DNA of 64,000 nt, from positions 21,337,568 through 21,401,567 of the forward strand of contig NC_084937.1 of assembly GCF_958298935.1 (NCBI RefSeq), in the 5' to 3' direction. A model generated the notes under the pieces. The model saw nothing but the letters and a program-made list of their open reading frames with translations. It did no database searches and had not been told where the DNA came from. How positions within the stretch are numbered: the stretch's first letter is position 1; each line of letters starts with the position of its first letter. Below, piece by piece: positions 47,401 through 59,161 of this stretch. The translations under genes and the position numbers were made by a program. Origin of the DNA: Phragmites australis. Lineage: Eukaryota; Streptophyta; Magnoliopsida; Poales; Poaceae.

Positions 47401-48587
47401 TTCTTGGCAGTCCATGTCCCCCAAGCTAGCACTACTCGCGTCGTCGCCTTCGGTCGCGCCAACGCGCCCGCCGGCGGTGATCTGCCCGGACGAATCGAAA
47501 CTGAAATGCGTCGATGTGCTGTGTTCCTAGATAGAGGACCTGGTTGCTGCCTAGTTTACTATTGCTCCGAGAGCTTGGCTGGTCCGGCTTGCCACCGGCC
47601 ACCATCTTGCCGCAGTTTGTGCGTAGCTCGTATCTGCCGGCCACGCTCTTTCAGTTGCCGGTAAATTCGATTGATGGGTACCGCCGGTCTGTCAACAACC
47701 TAAATCGACGGAGCTTTTTATCTTGCAGCGACCAAGAGCATCCAAGAACCAAGCAATCGCATGTACCTCAAGTTGCGAAGATTTCCAAGAACAAAAAGAA
47801 ACGGAAATAAGCATGGCAGGGAAGATGGAACATCTACTGGTTTTCGATTGTTTGTTCCATGCAAACGGAGATGGGAGGAACATGATTAATTGAACACAGA
47901 ATTGGTTCGAGGATAAGATGATCTAAAGAAATTTAGTTGACACGTATTTACTGTTGTTTTCTTTCTGAAATGGGCAAGTATTTACGGCTTCAATATCAAT
48001 AAGCGTCCCGTCTCACCATTCTGTTCGTTACGACAGTTGGATGTCCTGGTCTCACCGCAATTTTTGCACCGACGGGCCGCGCAAAAAGCTCCGAAATGGG
48101 GGCGGGAATCAATTAGTCGGAAGGTAAGAAGTGTAGCTCGGCGTACCTGGACCATGGCGAGCACGCAGGGCGGGTCGCCGGATTCGGCGAAGGGGACGAG
48201 CAGGCGGCGCGCCTCGGGGGAGGGCTCGAAGTCCCTGAACACCTCATCGCCCGTGAAGTCGGCCCGCGCGACGACGAACAGCGCGCCCTCGCCGGTGCAG
48301 TCGATCTCGATCCGCCCCCCGGGGCCGACCGCCAGCCGCCCCGCCAGCGGGTAGAACGGCACCAGCGCCCTTGCCAGCGCCTCACGCAGCCGTGCCGGCT
48401 CGAAGAAGGAGCCGGCCTCCTCCTCCTCCGCGGCGCCGCCGTCGGAGGGAGCGGGCTTGGGGTAGTAGTAGACGAGCGGCGTGTGGGTCTTGGGCACGGC
48501 GAGATCGAGGTTGGAGAGCCACAGCGCGTGCCGCGGCGTCACCTCGCTCGGCGCCACCAGCGCCGTCTCCACCGCCTCCACCTTCAT
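41483..48587 (-). CDS. BAHD acyltransferase, HCT-like hydroxycinnamoyltransferase
   Basis: Exon 1 is 48587-48147 (147 codons; donor GTACGC after CAG) and exon 2 is 42337-41483 (acceptor CTGCGCAG; 284 codons and stop), giving 431 residues, normal for the family. It transfers acyl groups from acyl-CoA in the cytosol. The catalytic HXXXD motif is H164-V-T-M-D168 and the structural DFGWG is at 378-382. TPRHALWLSNLDLAVPKTHT near residues 17-36 resembles hydroxycinnamoyl-CoA shikimate/quinate and amine transferases of grasses, so a phenylpropanoid acceptor such as shikimate, agmatine or tryptamine is plausible; which one cannot be told. The splice site falls at the family's usual intron place, before VTFLRCGG. 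The 5.8-kb intron is full of transposons. No lesion is seen in either exon. Confidence 0.85.
42820..42955. repeat. 68-bp tandem duplication in the BAHD intron
   Basis: Two copies (42820-42887 and 42888-42955) of a block beginning AATCAACTGCGCTATCGG, differing at two bases. Confidence 0.92.
43614..44233. mobile_element. MITE rich in GGATATGAA/TTCGGATA motifs in the BAHD intron
   Basis: The left end TAGGGATGGAAACGG is inverted at the right end (TTTTCCACCCCTG). Subterminal ATTCGGATA/TATCCATATT motifs recur in both orientations. This is a hAT-like MITE type frequent in grasses. No clear 8-bp target duplication was found. Confidence 0.6.
44565..46150 (+). repeat. LTR-like repeat, copy 3, in the BAHD intron
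   Basis: It has the same start (GATTGTGATTTTAGTGATTA) and end block (GTAGACACACTAGATAAACC ... TTCTAATTCACCGCC) as copy 1, with the same CACCGGA...TCCGGTG palindrome series at 44,830-45,320. The TATA region seen in copies 1 and 2 is degenerate here. It is opposite in sense to the BAHD gene and probably a solo LTR, but no target duplication was identified. Confidence 0.6.
46151..48146. other. 5' part of the BAHD intron
   Basis: Contains inverted CCCGATGG-like sequence at 46,150-46,280 and a run of about 23 T's at 47,186-47,208. Open frames around 46,680-47,800 match nothing that I recognise. Confidence 0.45.
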
Positions 48588-49079
48588 CTCCGCCTGCCTT
48601 CTCGGTTCCCTCGCTCGAGCAGCAGCTGCTTGCTCTTGATCTGCGCGGGGGGGGGGGGGGGGGTGCTGTGCAGCGGCGAGGGAGACAGTGAGGTTTTATA
48701 AAGGTCTCAGACAGGGGAGGAGGAGGAGGTTAGCTCGGTGGACGGCGGTGACTACGGACTACCTGCCGTGACGTGCGGCGACGGCAGAGGAAAAAAAGGC
48801 AGCATTTTGATCCGGCTCGCCGGTCGTCCGATGAAACTTCAAACTTGAGCGTGGTGTCAAGGGTTAAACAATGGAAAATCTTGTCGCGAGCGGCTGCAGC
48901 ACGTACAGCTTGCGTGTAACGTCTGTCCGGGGTAAAGCGGCCTCTGTCTCCTCCTAGGTTTACAAATGCGACTCCCCGTATATTCTTAAAATGCGTGAAA
49001 TTCAAATGAAAAATTGAAAAATTCACGCGGTCTTGACCGAGGAAAAAAAACTTCAAATCGGACTCTCAAAACGTGATCA
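48588..49079 (-). promoter_or_regulatory. BAHD promoter and leader
   Basis: A TATA box (TTTATAAAA on the minus strand, 48702-48694) lies about 110 bp upstream of the start codon, so transcription should begin near 48,665 with a leader of about 80 bases. A run of 17 G's (48647-48663) falls in or at the leader, as C's in the transcript. Confidence 0.6.
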
Positions 49080-49776
49080 GTTTTCTTGATAATTCAACCG
49101 ATTTTGTCGATATTCCATAGCATTCGTCGTATTTCAATCAATATCGAAAACAACTCGAATTCTTCAAAAACTGGTCGATTTTCCCGATTTACTGAGAGCA
49201 TATCTCGAATTTCAAGTTCAACAAAAAATAAGGAAACATATGGGAAAAATAAGGAAAAAATCAAAAGAAAAAAAAATCAGCATGACATTTGCTATATTTT
49301 AGACATTGATAAGCAGAGAAATAGATATTAATAGCAATATCACCATCATGTACCATTATCTCATCAAATATGTCTATAGATTAGATTACTAGCACCATAG
49401 ATTAGCAAATATGTTGAATTATAAATACATTACCGTAATACATTATCACATTGCACACAATCTCACTTTATATTAGCATATTGCCAATATGCCATCCACA
49501 CTTACCAAAAATGATGATCTATAGTTTTCATTGCATCCACACCATGTGCAACCTATGAGATGAAAAAAAATTACTCATATATTTTGTTATGTATAGAAAT
49601 TAGAAATTTATTCCAGAAGGTAAGCATCACCTTTAGTGCCACAAGCTTATACTGTCGTGAACCTGACTTGCCATATTGTACTCCTCGATGGATATAAGCA
49701 TTATTCATCATGTAGATAACAACTCAGCCTTAAACTCTATCCAAATTTACCCCGTCTATACAGAAGTGGTTGACCA

Positions 49777-51363
49777 TTATCCTTGCAATATAGCATAAAA
49801 GTCATGGTCTTGCCACTCATGGACCCACTGAATAAGAGGATGTGATTGAGCATCGGGGATATGATAGTGATACGAATACGATTCAGAACTATTCTCCATA
49901 CTATAATTGTTGGAAGAGCTCACACTATCTTGGTCCATCAGAGCCACCCTGTGCCCATTGTGTATTCGGCCCCGATAGGACATGCCTTTCTGAGGATGGG
50001 ACACTGTGGTCCTAGTCCTGTGGGGCATGTATAAACTAACTCTCATTAGTGAATTGGAAGGGAACAACGACAGAGGATGGACGTGGAGGAGCACCGCCTC
50101 CTTGATCATCATCGTCACCGCTATCTATCTTTAAGCTGTTGTCATTAGACTCTTGGTAAGTTGGGCTATGTGAGCCACTATGCGTGCTGTCATCAATTTA
50201 CTTCTTCCTTTTTTTCGTGTTTGTGTCACCTACAACTTTAGCAGCCCACTGTGATAGTGTAGCTTCCCAAGTCTATTGTTGCAAATCATGTGGGTTCACT
50301 GTGTCTATCACCAGACGAGTTGGTAGGGGTGTGTCAGTGTCACTGTTTGTGTCCTCATCATCAAGCTCTGGGTAGCATTTGATCTACCGGTCTTCATCCA
50401 GTCCTTGAGCAGATTGTTCTCCACATTCAATGTAAGCTCCATACGCCGTTGAAATGGATCATCATCAACAGTCGATCTGATGCATGCATCCAGATTATTC
50501 TGCATTCTCAGGTTGTAGTTTACATATACCAACTTATGAAGCTTCTTTTAGCTTAACCAGTTGCGAACTTTTATGTGGATGAATGTAAATGTATTCCAGT
50601 TCCTCTCACACCCGCTAGATGAAGCGTACTGAGACACAAGGCACCTAGAAAGCTTTGATAGTGTAGGTGTAGACGAACCAAACATAGACAACCATTGAGC
50701 TACAAGTAGATAATGTGATCGAATGTTTAGAAAATAGCATATGTGACAGTTAGATATGTCAATGCAATTCGTACCAGATGAAGTCCTGCTGTCACATACC
50801 ATCCATGAAGCGAGCGGACCAGTGAATGATAGATACTTGGTCCGATATATGTCAACCTCACGAAGTGCTTCTGTGGCAGTATTAACATCGGTCAACTTCG
50901 AACAAGGTTGGACTCATGCCATACGCGTAGTGTGTGTGGAGATTAATTACGGCCACTGCAAGTTGATGATCAAAGTATTAGTATCGTAACATTAGTACTA
51001 TAACAATGAAAGTGTTAAGAGTGTATCACCGGCATTGACGTAGGTGATATGCGTGAGATCATACATTCTGCGATCGACAACTGTCATGTACAAGTCAAAT
51101 GTATCCATATCATTGTGATACAAGTAATCATAGTCCAGCTTGACAATGTTATATCTTAGGAGCACCTCACTTAATATCGGGATTTTGTCTTGATCAGCGA
51201 ATCGGAGGAAGCCATACAACGGCTGAACAGAATCGACAACCCTTTTAAGATTATCCCGCTATGATAAGCTAGATAGGAAAGAATGTGCATATCTCCTAGT
51301 GTTAGAAACAATGTAGCGAGAATGTTGCAGCTCACTAGATTCCATCCATTGCGTGAACTTATC
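49777..51363 (-). pseudogene. hAT transposase, C-terminal half
   Basis: The hAT dimerisation region is clear at about 50,730-50,500: SQYASSSGCERNWNTF, FIHIKVRN, then KLVYVNYNLRMQNN. Upstream are VQPLYGFLRFADQDK (51,220) and TEALREVDIYR (50,870), the usual sequence before the dimerisation domain. 50,118-49,777 probably encodes the acidic tail, ending HDFYAILQG. Introns are likely (donor-like GGTGATAC near 51,025) and the frame changes several times, so the gene is decayed. The half begins exactly at the gypsy insertion point. Confidence 0.8.
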
Positions 51364-52173
51364 TGTCAAGGGTTAGTCCCTGACAATGATTCCGGGGTGT
51401 ACCGATCGATGGGCGCGTGAACAACGCTTGTGGTGTGCGTTTGTTTGTGTGTGAGTGTGATAAACTCAAGAACGCAGGAGTTATCAAGGTTTAGGTCTCC
51501 CAAAGGATAACAGGCATATGTCCTGTGTATTTGGTTATGAGTGTTTTTTGAAATGGTTACCGATCATTCCACCACTCCTCTTACAAGTCGGTGCCTCCTC
51601 TCTTTATATACTAGACTAGAGAGAAGAACTTGCAAATGGACCCAAAAGCAGTAGACCCATCCTAGCTAAATCTTTCACCCTTAGGCTATTATAATGGGTG
51701 GTGCATGTAACCCTTTTGCTCTAATGATGCTACTGTGCCCGTCCCATCCGTTGGACACCTCCATGCTTATCTCAACCCGATCAGCTGGTCTGCCCTGTCC
51801 TATCACTGGTCTCGCACACGCGCCTGTGAAGCAGTTTGACACGCCTGCAAGCCCGTCCCCTAGCGTTTAATGCTACGAGACGGAGCATGGCACCTCTGCG
51901 CTGACCACGATCTGTCCACCAGGGAGGAGTGCCTAGGGAAGAAAAAACACTTGACTGAAAAGCATTTAATGAGAATAGACTGGTTTGGTGAGTACCAGTC
52001 CCATGACCAACGAAGGCTGGTTGCGGGATTTCCTTATGTGGTAAAGATCCTGGTCACGAAGGCATAGATCGGTCGCGCGGTGGGACACTGGTCCAGAAAA
52101 AATATCTTCTACAGGCTGGCATTGGCTGGTGTGAGCCATCAAAACAGGGGACCCCCTATTCTATACAACGATA
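51364..52173 (-). repeat. Left LTR of the gypsy element (3' LTR in element sense)
   Basis: A minus-strand TATA box (AGTATATAAAGAGAG) lies at 51,597-51,612. It pairs with 58352-59161. Confidence 0.9.
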
Positions 52174-52327
52174 GTAGCCCCCAAACTCCCTCGGGGATGC
52201 GAGTGGACCTGGTCGTACCACTTGGACCCTAGGTCAACATGAGTTCACCCCGGGAGTGGCCATCAACGTAGTCCACTTTTGTGGCGAGCCCAAAAAAGCA
52301 CATCCCGAGGGGAGATTTTAAACTTCC

Positions 52328-52382
52328 AGAGAGAGAGAGAGAAAGAGAGAGAGTGAGAGAGAGAGTGAGTGAGAGAGAGAAA
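52328..52382. repeat. Impure (GA)n microsatellite
   Basis: A GA run with AA and GT interruptions inside the gypsy element. Confidence 0.9.
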
Positions 52383-52604
52383 CATCATGGGAGAGAGAGA
52401 CATTGATTTCCGCCGGACCTGAGGGAATTTCAGCTCCCCAAGCGTGGCCTTTCGAATTTCGAGACGGCTGGACTCCGCGCGATGGTTGGGATATCGTGTC
52501 GGCCCTATAAATTGGAAAGCCAAAGCTTGACCACGAATTCTTTCGCCATCCCCCATAGACTCCAAGCCCTTGCGCTCAGAGCCCATCGTCTCCATCTCCA
52601 CCCG

Positions 52605-55574
52605 TGTTCCCGATGCCACAGATGGCGCCGCGCACTGGTAAAGAGCTAGATTTTCCTAAGTTTAGGTGCACTGTGGCGAAGCTGAAGCAGATTTATGACA
52701 ATCGTCTGCTCCCTCGCCGCCTTTCTTCGGGGTATCTGCTGGGGGAGGACGTGCTTGCTCCCTGTAAAGGAGAGATCATGATGTTTGCCTCTTTCTTTTT
52801 GGCCGGTCTTGTGCCATCCTTTTTTGAATTCTTTACCACTATCATCTCCTTCTAGGATATCTACCACCTCCACCTCAATCACAATTCCATCATCATGCTG
52901 AGTATTTTTACTCACATGTGCGAGAACTTTATTGGGGTTGAGCCATGCCTCGATCTCTTCAGGTATTTTTACATATCCAGGTTGCAGACCAGGCCGGCCA
53001 CCAGGAGCTGCGGATTTTTCCTTCGTGACAGCATCGTGGGCTCCTACCTTGATATGGGCCTTAAGTCCTCGTGGTTGGGCTGGAGAGAAGAATGATTCTA
53101 CCTTAAGACAGAGGATTCCTTGGACAATATCTGCATGCCAAACAGATGGGCACGGGTCTCTAAGAGCTGGGGGAGCTCCCCCGCTACCACTCTCCCTTTG
53201 CGGAAAAGAGCACATTTGGCATATATGTACACCGAGAGTGACGACGTTACCAGGGAGAGCTCTTTAGGTAATATCACAACTGTTTCCATGGCGCTCTTTA
53301 TTTATTCGTATGGTGTCTTAAGTATCCCTCTTATGCAGATCTCTCTAACGAGGCCATCGAGTCCTAGGTCAAATTCCTCATGGTGGCAGCCCCGAGGAAG
53401 GATGCCCCCCCCCATGGGACATTCCACCATTGTGTGACCTCTCTCCGTCGGAGAGGGCTTGGAACAAATTGGTATGTTTGGCCTTTTCTCGGAACTTCCA
53501 TCTTCGAGCCTTCTCCCGGGTCAGGGTTTCATGGTTTGCATCGCCGTAGGGTCTCCCCGAGGTTGATGTCTTGCGTTCGATAATCGACGAGATCATGGAG
53601 ACCGCCCGGGAACTTGTTCTTGCAGCCAGCATACCTTTTTCGTCGCCCAGCGTCGCCCTGAACGGCCACCCATTTGGTCATGATGTTAGCCCAGCTGGTT
53701 GAGGAGGTGACCAGCTGCTCAGAGTCAGGTAGCGACCGTAGGCGGTGGTTCTGTGAGCGGCTCCGGTTAGCAGAGGGTCGACCAGCATTGCCCCGACCAG
53801 ACTAACTCTGACCAGGCGTGCCCCAACCAGCCTCGCTTCGACTAGTTTGGGAGTGGTCAGGCTGCCGCTAGCCAAGCGTCCACACATGGGGGGAATAGAC
53901 TGATGGATGGCCCATCTATCGTGGAGGCATCCAAACGTGCTCGCGGGACGCCGAGCATCGGCGGCTCGACTGCCGGACAGTCCTCTCTAACCAGCCGACC
54001 CAGCGGCTTTACAAGGTCCAATCTTATGCTCAGCACTCCACCGCCATGGTAAGTTCTCCGGTTAGGCACTGATACTTCAAGATTTCTTTCTTTTCCTGAT
54101 TTCATAAATCTGTTGTCGCCGCAGGTTCTCGACCCTGCTCATGGCCCTGATTGTAACTCCTCCACCAGTATCTCAACAACATGTTTTGGCCCCCCAGCCT
54201 GCAGCAGCTTTGTCCCTGGGTGCATTGATCGTGGCTCATGCGCCTGCTGAGCCGGTCGTGGAGCCTGTTCTGGCCTCTGACCTGCTCTCCCTAGCCACCT
54301 GCTTTTCAGTCTTCATCCGCAAGCTAATTGATCATAAGGAAGCAGCTACTAGCAGGTGCACTAAACTGGAGAGGTAGCTGGCCAAAGAAAAGGATGTGTG
54401 GCTCGTGCTTCAGCGGAAGTGTGGTGAGCTCCAATGAGAAAAAATTGTGCTTGCCACCAAACACTCTTAGCTCAAGGAGGACAAGAGCATCACTCGTAGT
54501 ATTCTCCAAGATGCTTTTAAGGCGCTGAAGGAACCCTTGGGGAGCCTCCGGCTAGAGATCATCGAGCCGAAGGACCCGCGCACAGCCCATACCTGGGCCT
54601 ATGCTACCAAGGTTCTCTCGAAGAAGTTTTCCAAGCTCCCGATTATTCTGGCGGTGAGGGGTGTCGAGGATGTGGCGTAGGCGATGAGGGATGCGGTGGG
54701 GTACATCCTCCAGTGCTACCACAGTTGTGATCCCAACTTCAACCTCGACCTCATTCGACAATGCCCACGACCAGTGCAGGCTAGAAGTGGCGTGGTCGGA
54801 ACTGGCCGACCCCCTGCTCGCACCGAACCCTTGACAAAGCTTATTGAAGATTCCGTTGACCGGCGTATTCAAGAAGCGGTGGCCTAGTATGAGCTGGGAT
54901 TTGCGGTCGAGCGAGAAAACCTGCAGGGTGATCTTCGAGGTGCATGGGTCCTACCACCACTTAGCCACACGTTAATCCTAGGCTAGCCGAGTGAGGCCCA
55001 ATCGGCTGGACTCTGTGTGATTTGCGTGTTTCATTGTCTAGCTTATCGGAAGGGTCTGCTCGTGGCACGGAGAGACCTGGAGGAGATGACCAGAGAAAGC
55101 AACCAGCAGCGAGAATATTTCTATAATTGTCTTAGTCGAGCTTTTAACCCCTTCGACTCGCTGCTGCGGTCTGCTAGTGTTCATGTTCGCCCAATGCCTG
55201 GAGACACCATGACTAGTCACGTTGACTGGTTTATGGCTGCCTTCAAGGAGGTGAGTGGCCTTGAGGACAGGATACACGTGACGGTGGGAGACCACTTGCC
55301 GGGTGTCAAAGCTACCGACGCCTGTCTTGCCCTAACCTGCATCCACGAGCACCTTCCGGATAAAGACCTTATCCTGACAGTCTCTGAAAGCTTTGCCGGC
55401 GCCACGAAGACCATCGAGGAGCTTCATGAACTTGTAGACTCATATCTTCCCACTGTCCGCTCCCTTCTTTGGTTTGTCCAGTTCGATCAACTGTCATATG
55501 TTTTCGGGTCACGCGTGTACCGAATAGACTATTTAGAACCAGCCCCAGGAGCTGCCCAGGTGGTCGCTTTGTAA
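52605..55574 (+). pseudogene. Antisense extra ORF of the gypsy element (PF04195-like 'putative gypsy-type transposon' domain)
   Basis: The plus strand, opposite to the element's own sense, shows KELDFPKFRCTVAKLKQIYD then GEIMMFASFFLAGLVPSFFEF, and after a frame change SIFTHMCENFIGVEPCLDLF. This is the pattern of the plant 'putative gypsy type transposon' domain. Further pieces continue to 55574, including a helical part near 54,330-54,880 and HVDWFMAAFKEVSGLED at 55,218. Stops at 52,853, 53,093, 54,375, 54,436, 54,678 and 54,885 and frame changes show decay. In related elements such extra frames are transcribed from the opposite strand; their role is unknown. Confidence 0.65.
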
Positions 55575-56716
55575 TGAAAGGACCAGTCTTTATGTAAATT
55601 TCTCCTGTGTTTGAGTGGCGAGTAGGTTTGGGGTGCTCGCTATCAAGGTTCCTAGCACTTAAGATGACCCTTAGCATGATGAGCCCTTCGGGGGCGACCA
55701 GTGCTCGACCTGATCTAAGACTCATGGCATCCTGGTCGTCATCCCTCAAGCGTCCATACCTTGGACACTGCGCAAACAACAATTTTGATTCCTACCCCAA
55801 CAATATGATCGATCGGATACAACATAACATGTATGTTGCATAAAAACAAACTACATATCCTAAAAGCTCAAGCCCCATAACGTTTGGTTGGCCGGAAAAC
55901 TACCGGCCAGGTGGTCAAGCCTATAAATTGGAAAAACTTACAATTTGGTGAGACCATTCATACCCGGGTTATCCTGGAAAATAGAGTCTTGTTTTCGAAT
56001 TTGAAAAAACTTACAAGCCATGTTCCACACTCATTTGGAAGATCCTGAAAAATAAAAAAATAGACTCATCTTCGAGCAGCCTTACACATAGAACTCGTGT
56101 TCCATGAGTTTGTGTAATTTGTGGCTAACCTTTGTGGCTAAGTCGACCGTATCAGGTCAGGAAATGCAGACCACTTTGTAGGACCCATCCCCCTTAGGGA
56201 ATAGCTTGTTACGAGCCGCCCCATTCCTGGATTCGTCTGAGGTCGAGGTCGCCTACGACCAATGTCTTCTCCTGCACCCTATGGTTGCGATAGCGCCTCA
56301 GGCTCTGTTAGTACCGAGCTGCTCGAATTTTGAGCATGTTCGTGAGACTCTTCTCTCGGGTTTGTATTGTCCTCTCGCCGCACCTCTTGGTCATCGCGCG
56401 AGTAGTTGGTCATTCGAGGCGACTGACGTGCGTTCTCCAACTAGCGAATTGAGTCCCATTTGTTTGTAATTATGTGGTTTGGACGGGCAAATTGCACTAC
56501 CACTGCTTGTGTGAACTTAATCGCTGCTGTGGTAATGAATTTTCCAACAGGTTTTGCCTCAATCCTCTTAGTGAATTTTGCCGACTGCCATGAACAGGAA
56601 CTCGAAACCGCATGGGGCTTTTAGGGAACGGTCCCATGATAACGAGCCCCCAGACAGTGAAAGAAAAAGAGAGTGGTATAGTTTATTGTGCTTGGGCTAG
56701 TAGTTTGGTATGTCAG
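55575..56716. other. Gypsy internal sequence without recognisable coding
   Basis: Lies between the antisense frame and the pol remnant. The integrase catalytic core would be expected here in the minus sense but no DDE motif is readable. Confidence 0.45.
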
Positions 56717-57520
56717 TCATAGTTCTGACATGACCCGCACCATTTCACTAGCTCGCAAGCATCCTGGAGGGTCGTGGGCCAAAAGAATTCTTACCAGAAC
56801 ACTTTTCCTGACCAGAGTGCGGTATGAAGCGTGGCTACCACATATGCCTCCGAGAATGTCGAGGAACGCTGTGCTTCCCCTTTCCTGAATGATGTATTTT
56901 AGTAAAAGGCCGTTGCTCCTTTGGCAGTAGAGGCGTCCCTCAACCCAGGAGTATTTGTGGTCCTGCCATGTGACCCATTCTGCTGACACATCATCGTCAG
57001 GGGCTGCTTGATTCTGAAGGTAGTCCAAGATCTGATCTATCCAGGTCGTACCCGAATTGAGTAGGGCTACCACATGATAGCCACCCGAGGTCGATGGCAC
57101 CGAAGGAGGCGTTGCCTCCAGAGGTGTTGCCTCTCTGTTGCTCCATTTGTACGTGGAGCATCCCTTCCACATTGACCTGAGAAGCAGTGGGTGTTCATGT
57201 GAATCTTTTTTCAAAGACTCCGACCGGAACAGGTATGCAAGAAGAGACTAGACGGGCCAGCTCATCGGCTAGGAGGTTGTTCTTGCGAGAAACGTGCTAG
57301 ACTTCAAAACCGATAAAGAGTAGCTCTAGATTTCCCACTTTGGAGAGGTATGTCACGATCGTATGGTCCGACATAGGAAACCCTTCGCACTCGGTTTACG
57401 GCTAGTAGCGAGTCCCTTATCGCTGGTGGGCATTTTACCCCTCGTGCGGATGCTGATCGTATTTCAGATAAGGGACCCTCATACTCCGCAATGTTGTTTG
57501 GTGGTCTGAAAATTTAATTG
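56717..57520 (-). pseudogene. Gypsy pol remnant: RNase H end and integrase zinc-binding domain
   Basis: At 57,500-57,290 the minus strand reads PPNNIAEYEG and further RNase H-like text (IRDSLLAVNRV). From 57,060 follows WIDQILDYLQNQ, VEGRLYCQRSNGLLLKYI and then GGICGSHASYRTL, the His side of the gypsy integrase zinc-binding (H2C2) domain. The expected closing Cys pair and the catalytic core are not seen. Gag, protease and reverse transcriptase are absent upstream, so the element was internally deleted. Confidence 0.7.
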
Positions 57521-58351
57521 AAATGTTTACATGAAGTTCTCGCTGGGCTGTGGGGTCGAGATCGCTCCAACCCCCAGCCCACTCAACGTGCATGACCTAT
57601 TGACATGTGTGTTCATGTGCCTATTCGTCTCTGGTCACTGAAACCCTCACCGCTTGATGACCAGTACCACTCACGTGACCTGTGGGGGTAGCTTAAAAAA
57701 TAGGGCAATGACTCCTTGTTTGGTCGAGGAGTGGTCAGTACAAGAGGAGAAAAAAAGGGTCACCTGTTGAGATCCTAGAAGGTTGCCTCCATTCCTGGTA
57801 TCCAACGGAAGTGGTCACTCTTTCTATTAGAAACTTGAAGAGAGGGAGACCCTTTTTCCCGTCCTCGAAATGACCCTGCCCAAAAGGCCACCCACCCGAT
57901 TAGTTTCAAGGTAAACACTTATCTGTTTAGGGATCCCGTGTGGCCGATGGCTCTGGTTCACGCCACGGAGGTCACTTTTGTGAAGAGGATCGCACAGGTT
58001 GGCGGGTTGGCTGTCCCGACATGGTGGGTGCTCTTCCAGGCGGTGTTGTAGTTACCGGGGCTGGTTCCCCTAGGGCACACGGCCTGGAGCTCATTGTAAG
58101 TACCTAGGACATCGAAGCCTCTGCTGCAAGGTCTTTATTGAATCTCAAAATCTTCAGATTTTGATCTGATGTCTTAACTCTGGGACGCATCAGACTCATC
58201 TAGGTCATATCCCATGATGAATACCTCACAGTGATCGGGGTCCTCTGAATGGGACTCAGCGGTTTCCATGGAACCGGCCATGGGTAGCCCAACAAAATTT
58301 CAAACACTCACCGAAACGCAGAAATGCACTCCCCCTACCTGGTGCACTAAC
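57521..58351. other. Gypsy internal sequence next to the primer-binding site
   Basis: This would hold gag in an intact element. On the minus strand only a short acidic frame near 58,280-58,190 is seen. PBS-like GTTAGTGCACCAGGTAGGGG occupies 58351-58332. Confidence 0.5.
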
Positions 58352-59161
58352 TGTCGAGGGTTAGTTCCTGACATTGGTTCCTGGGTGTATCGGTCGATGG
58401 ACGTGTGAACAACACTTGCGGTGTGCATATATATGTGTGTGGGTGCGATGAACTCAAGAGCACAGGGGTTATCCTGGTTCAGGCTTCCCGAAGGATAACA
58501 ACCCTACGTCCGGTATATTTGGTTATGAGTGTTTTTTGAAATGGTTACCGATCATTCCCCCCTCTTACAAGCCGGTTCCTCCTCTCTTTATATACTAGAC
58601 TAGAGAGAAGGAGAACTTACAAATAGGCCCAAAATCAGTAGACCCATCCTAGTTAAACCTTCCACCCTTAGGCTATTATAATGGGTGGTGTATGTACCCC
58701 TTTTGCTCTGATGATGTTGCCGAGCTCATCCCATCCGTTGGACACCTTCATCCTTACCTCACCCCGGTCAACCGGTCTACCCTGTCCCATCAATGGTCTC
58801 GCACGTGCGCTTGTGAAACAGTCTGACATGCCTGTGAGCCCGTCCGGTAGCGTTTAATGCTATGGGACGGGGCATAGCACCTCTACGCCAGCCAAGACCT
58901 GTCCGTCGGGGAGGAGTGCTTAGGGAAGGAATAACACTTGAGTGGAAAGCATTTAATGAGAATAGACTGGTTTAGTGAGTACCTATCCCGCAATCAGTGA
59001 AAGCTTGTCGCGAGTTTTCCTTATGTGGAAAGGATCCTGGTCGCGAAGGTGTAGAGTGGTCGCGCGATGGGACCCTGGTTCGAAAAAAAATTCTTCTGCC
59101 GACTGGCATTGGCCAGTTTGGGCCATCAGAACAGGGGACCCCTCTATTCTATACACCGACA
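58352..59161 (-). repeat. Right LTR of the gypsy element (5' LTR in element sense)
   Basis: A minus-strand TATA box lies at about 58,585-58,600. It ends CCGACA next to TTATC. Confidence 0.9.

Larger units (their letters stand above)
51364..59161 (-). mobile_element. Ty3/gypsy LTR retrotransposon inserted in the hAT transposase gene
   Basis: Two 810-bp LTRs (51364-52173 and 58352-59161) start TGTC(A/G)AGGGTTAGT and end near CCGACA. The target duplication TTATC is perfect (51359-51363 and 59162-59166). In minus orientation the LTR is followed by GTTAGTGCACCAGGTAGGGG, a primer-binding-site-like block, and the other end has a purine tract GAGGGAGTTTGGGGGCTAC, so transcription runs right to left. 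Pol is mostly missing: only RNase H and integrase zinc-binding pieces are seen. The LTRs differ at roughly 15% over the first 215 bases by eye, so the insertion is old. The antisense extra frame recalls the Tat/Grande group. Confidence 0.9.
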
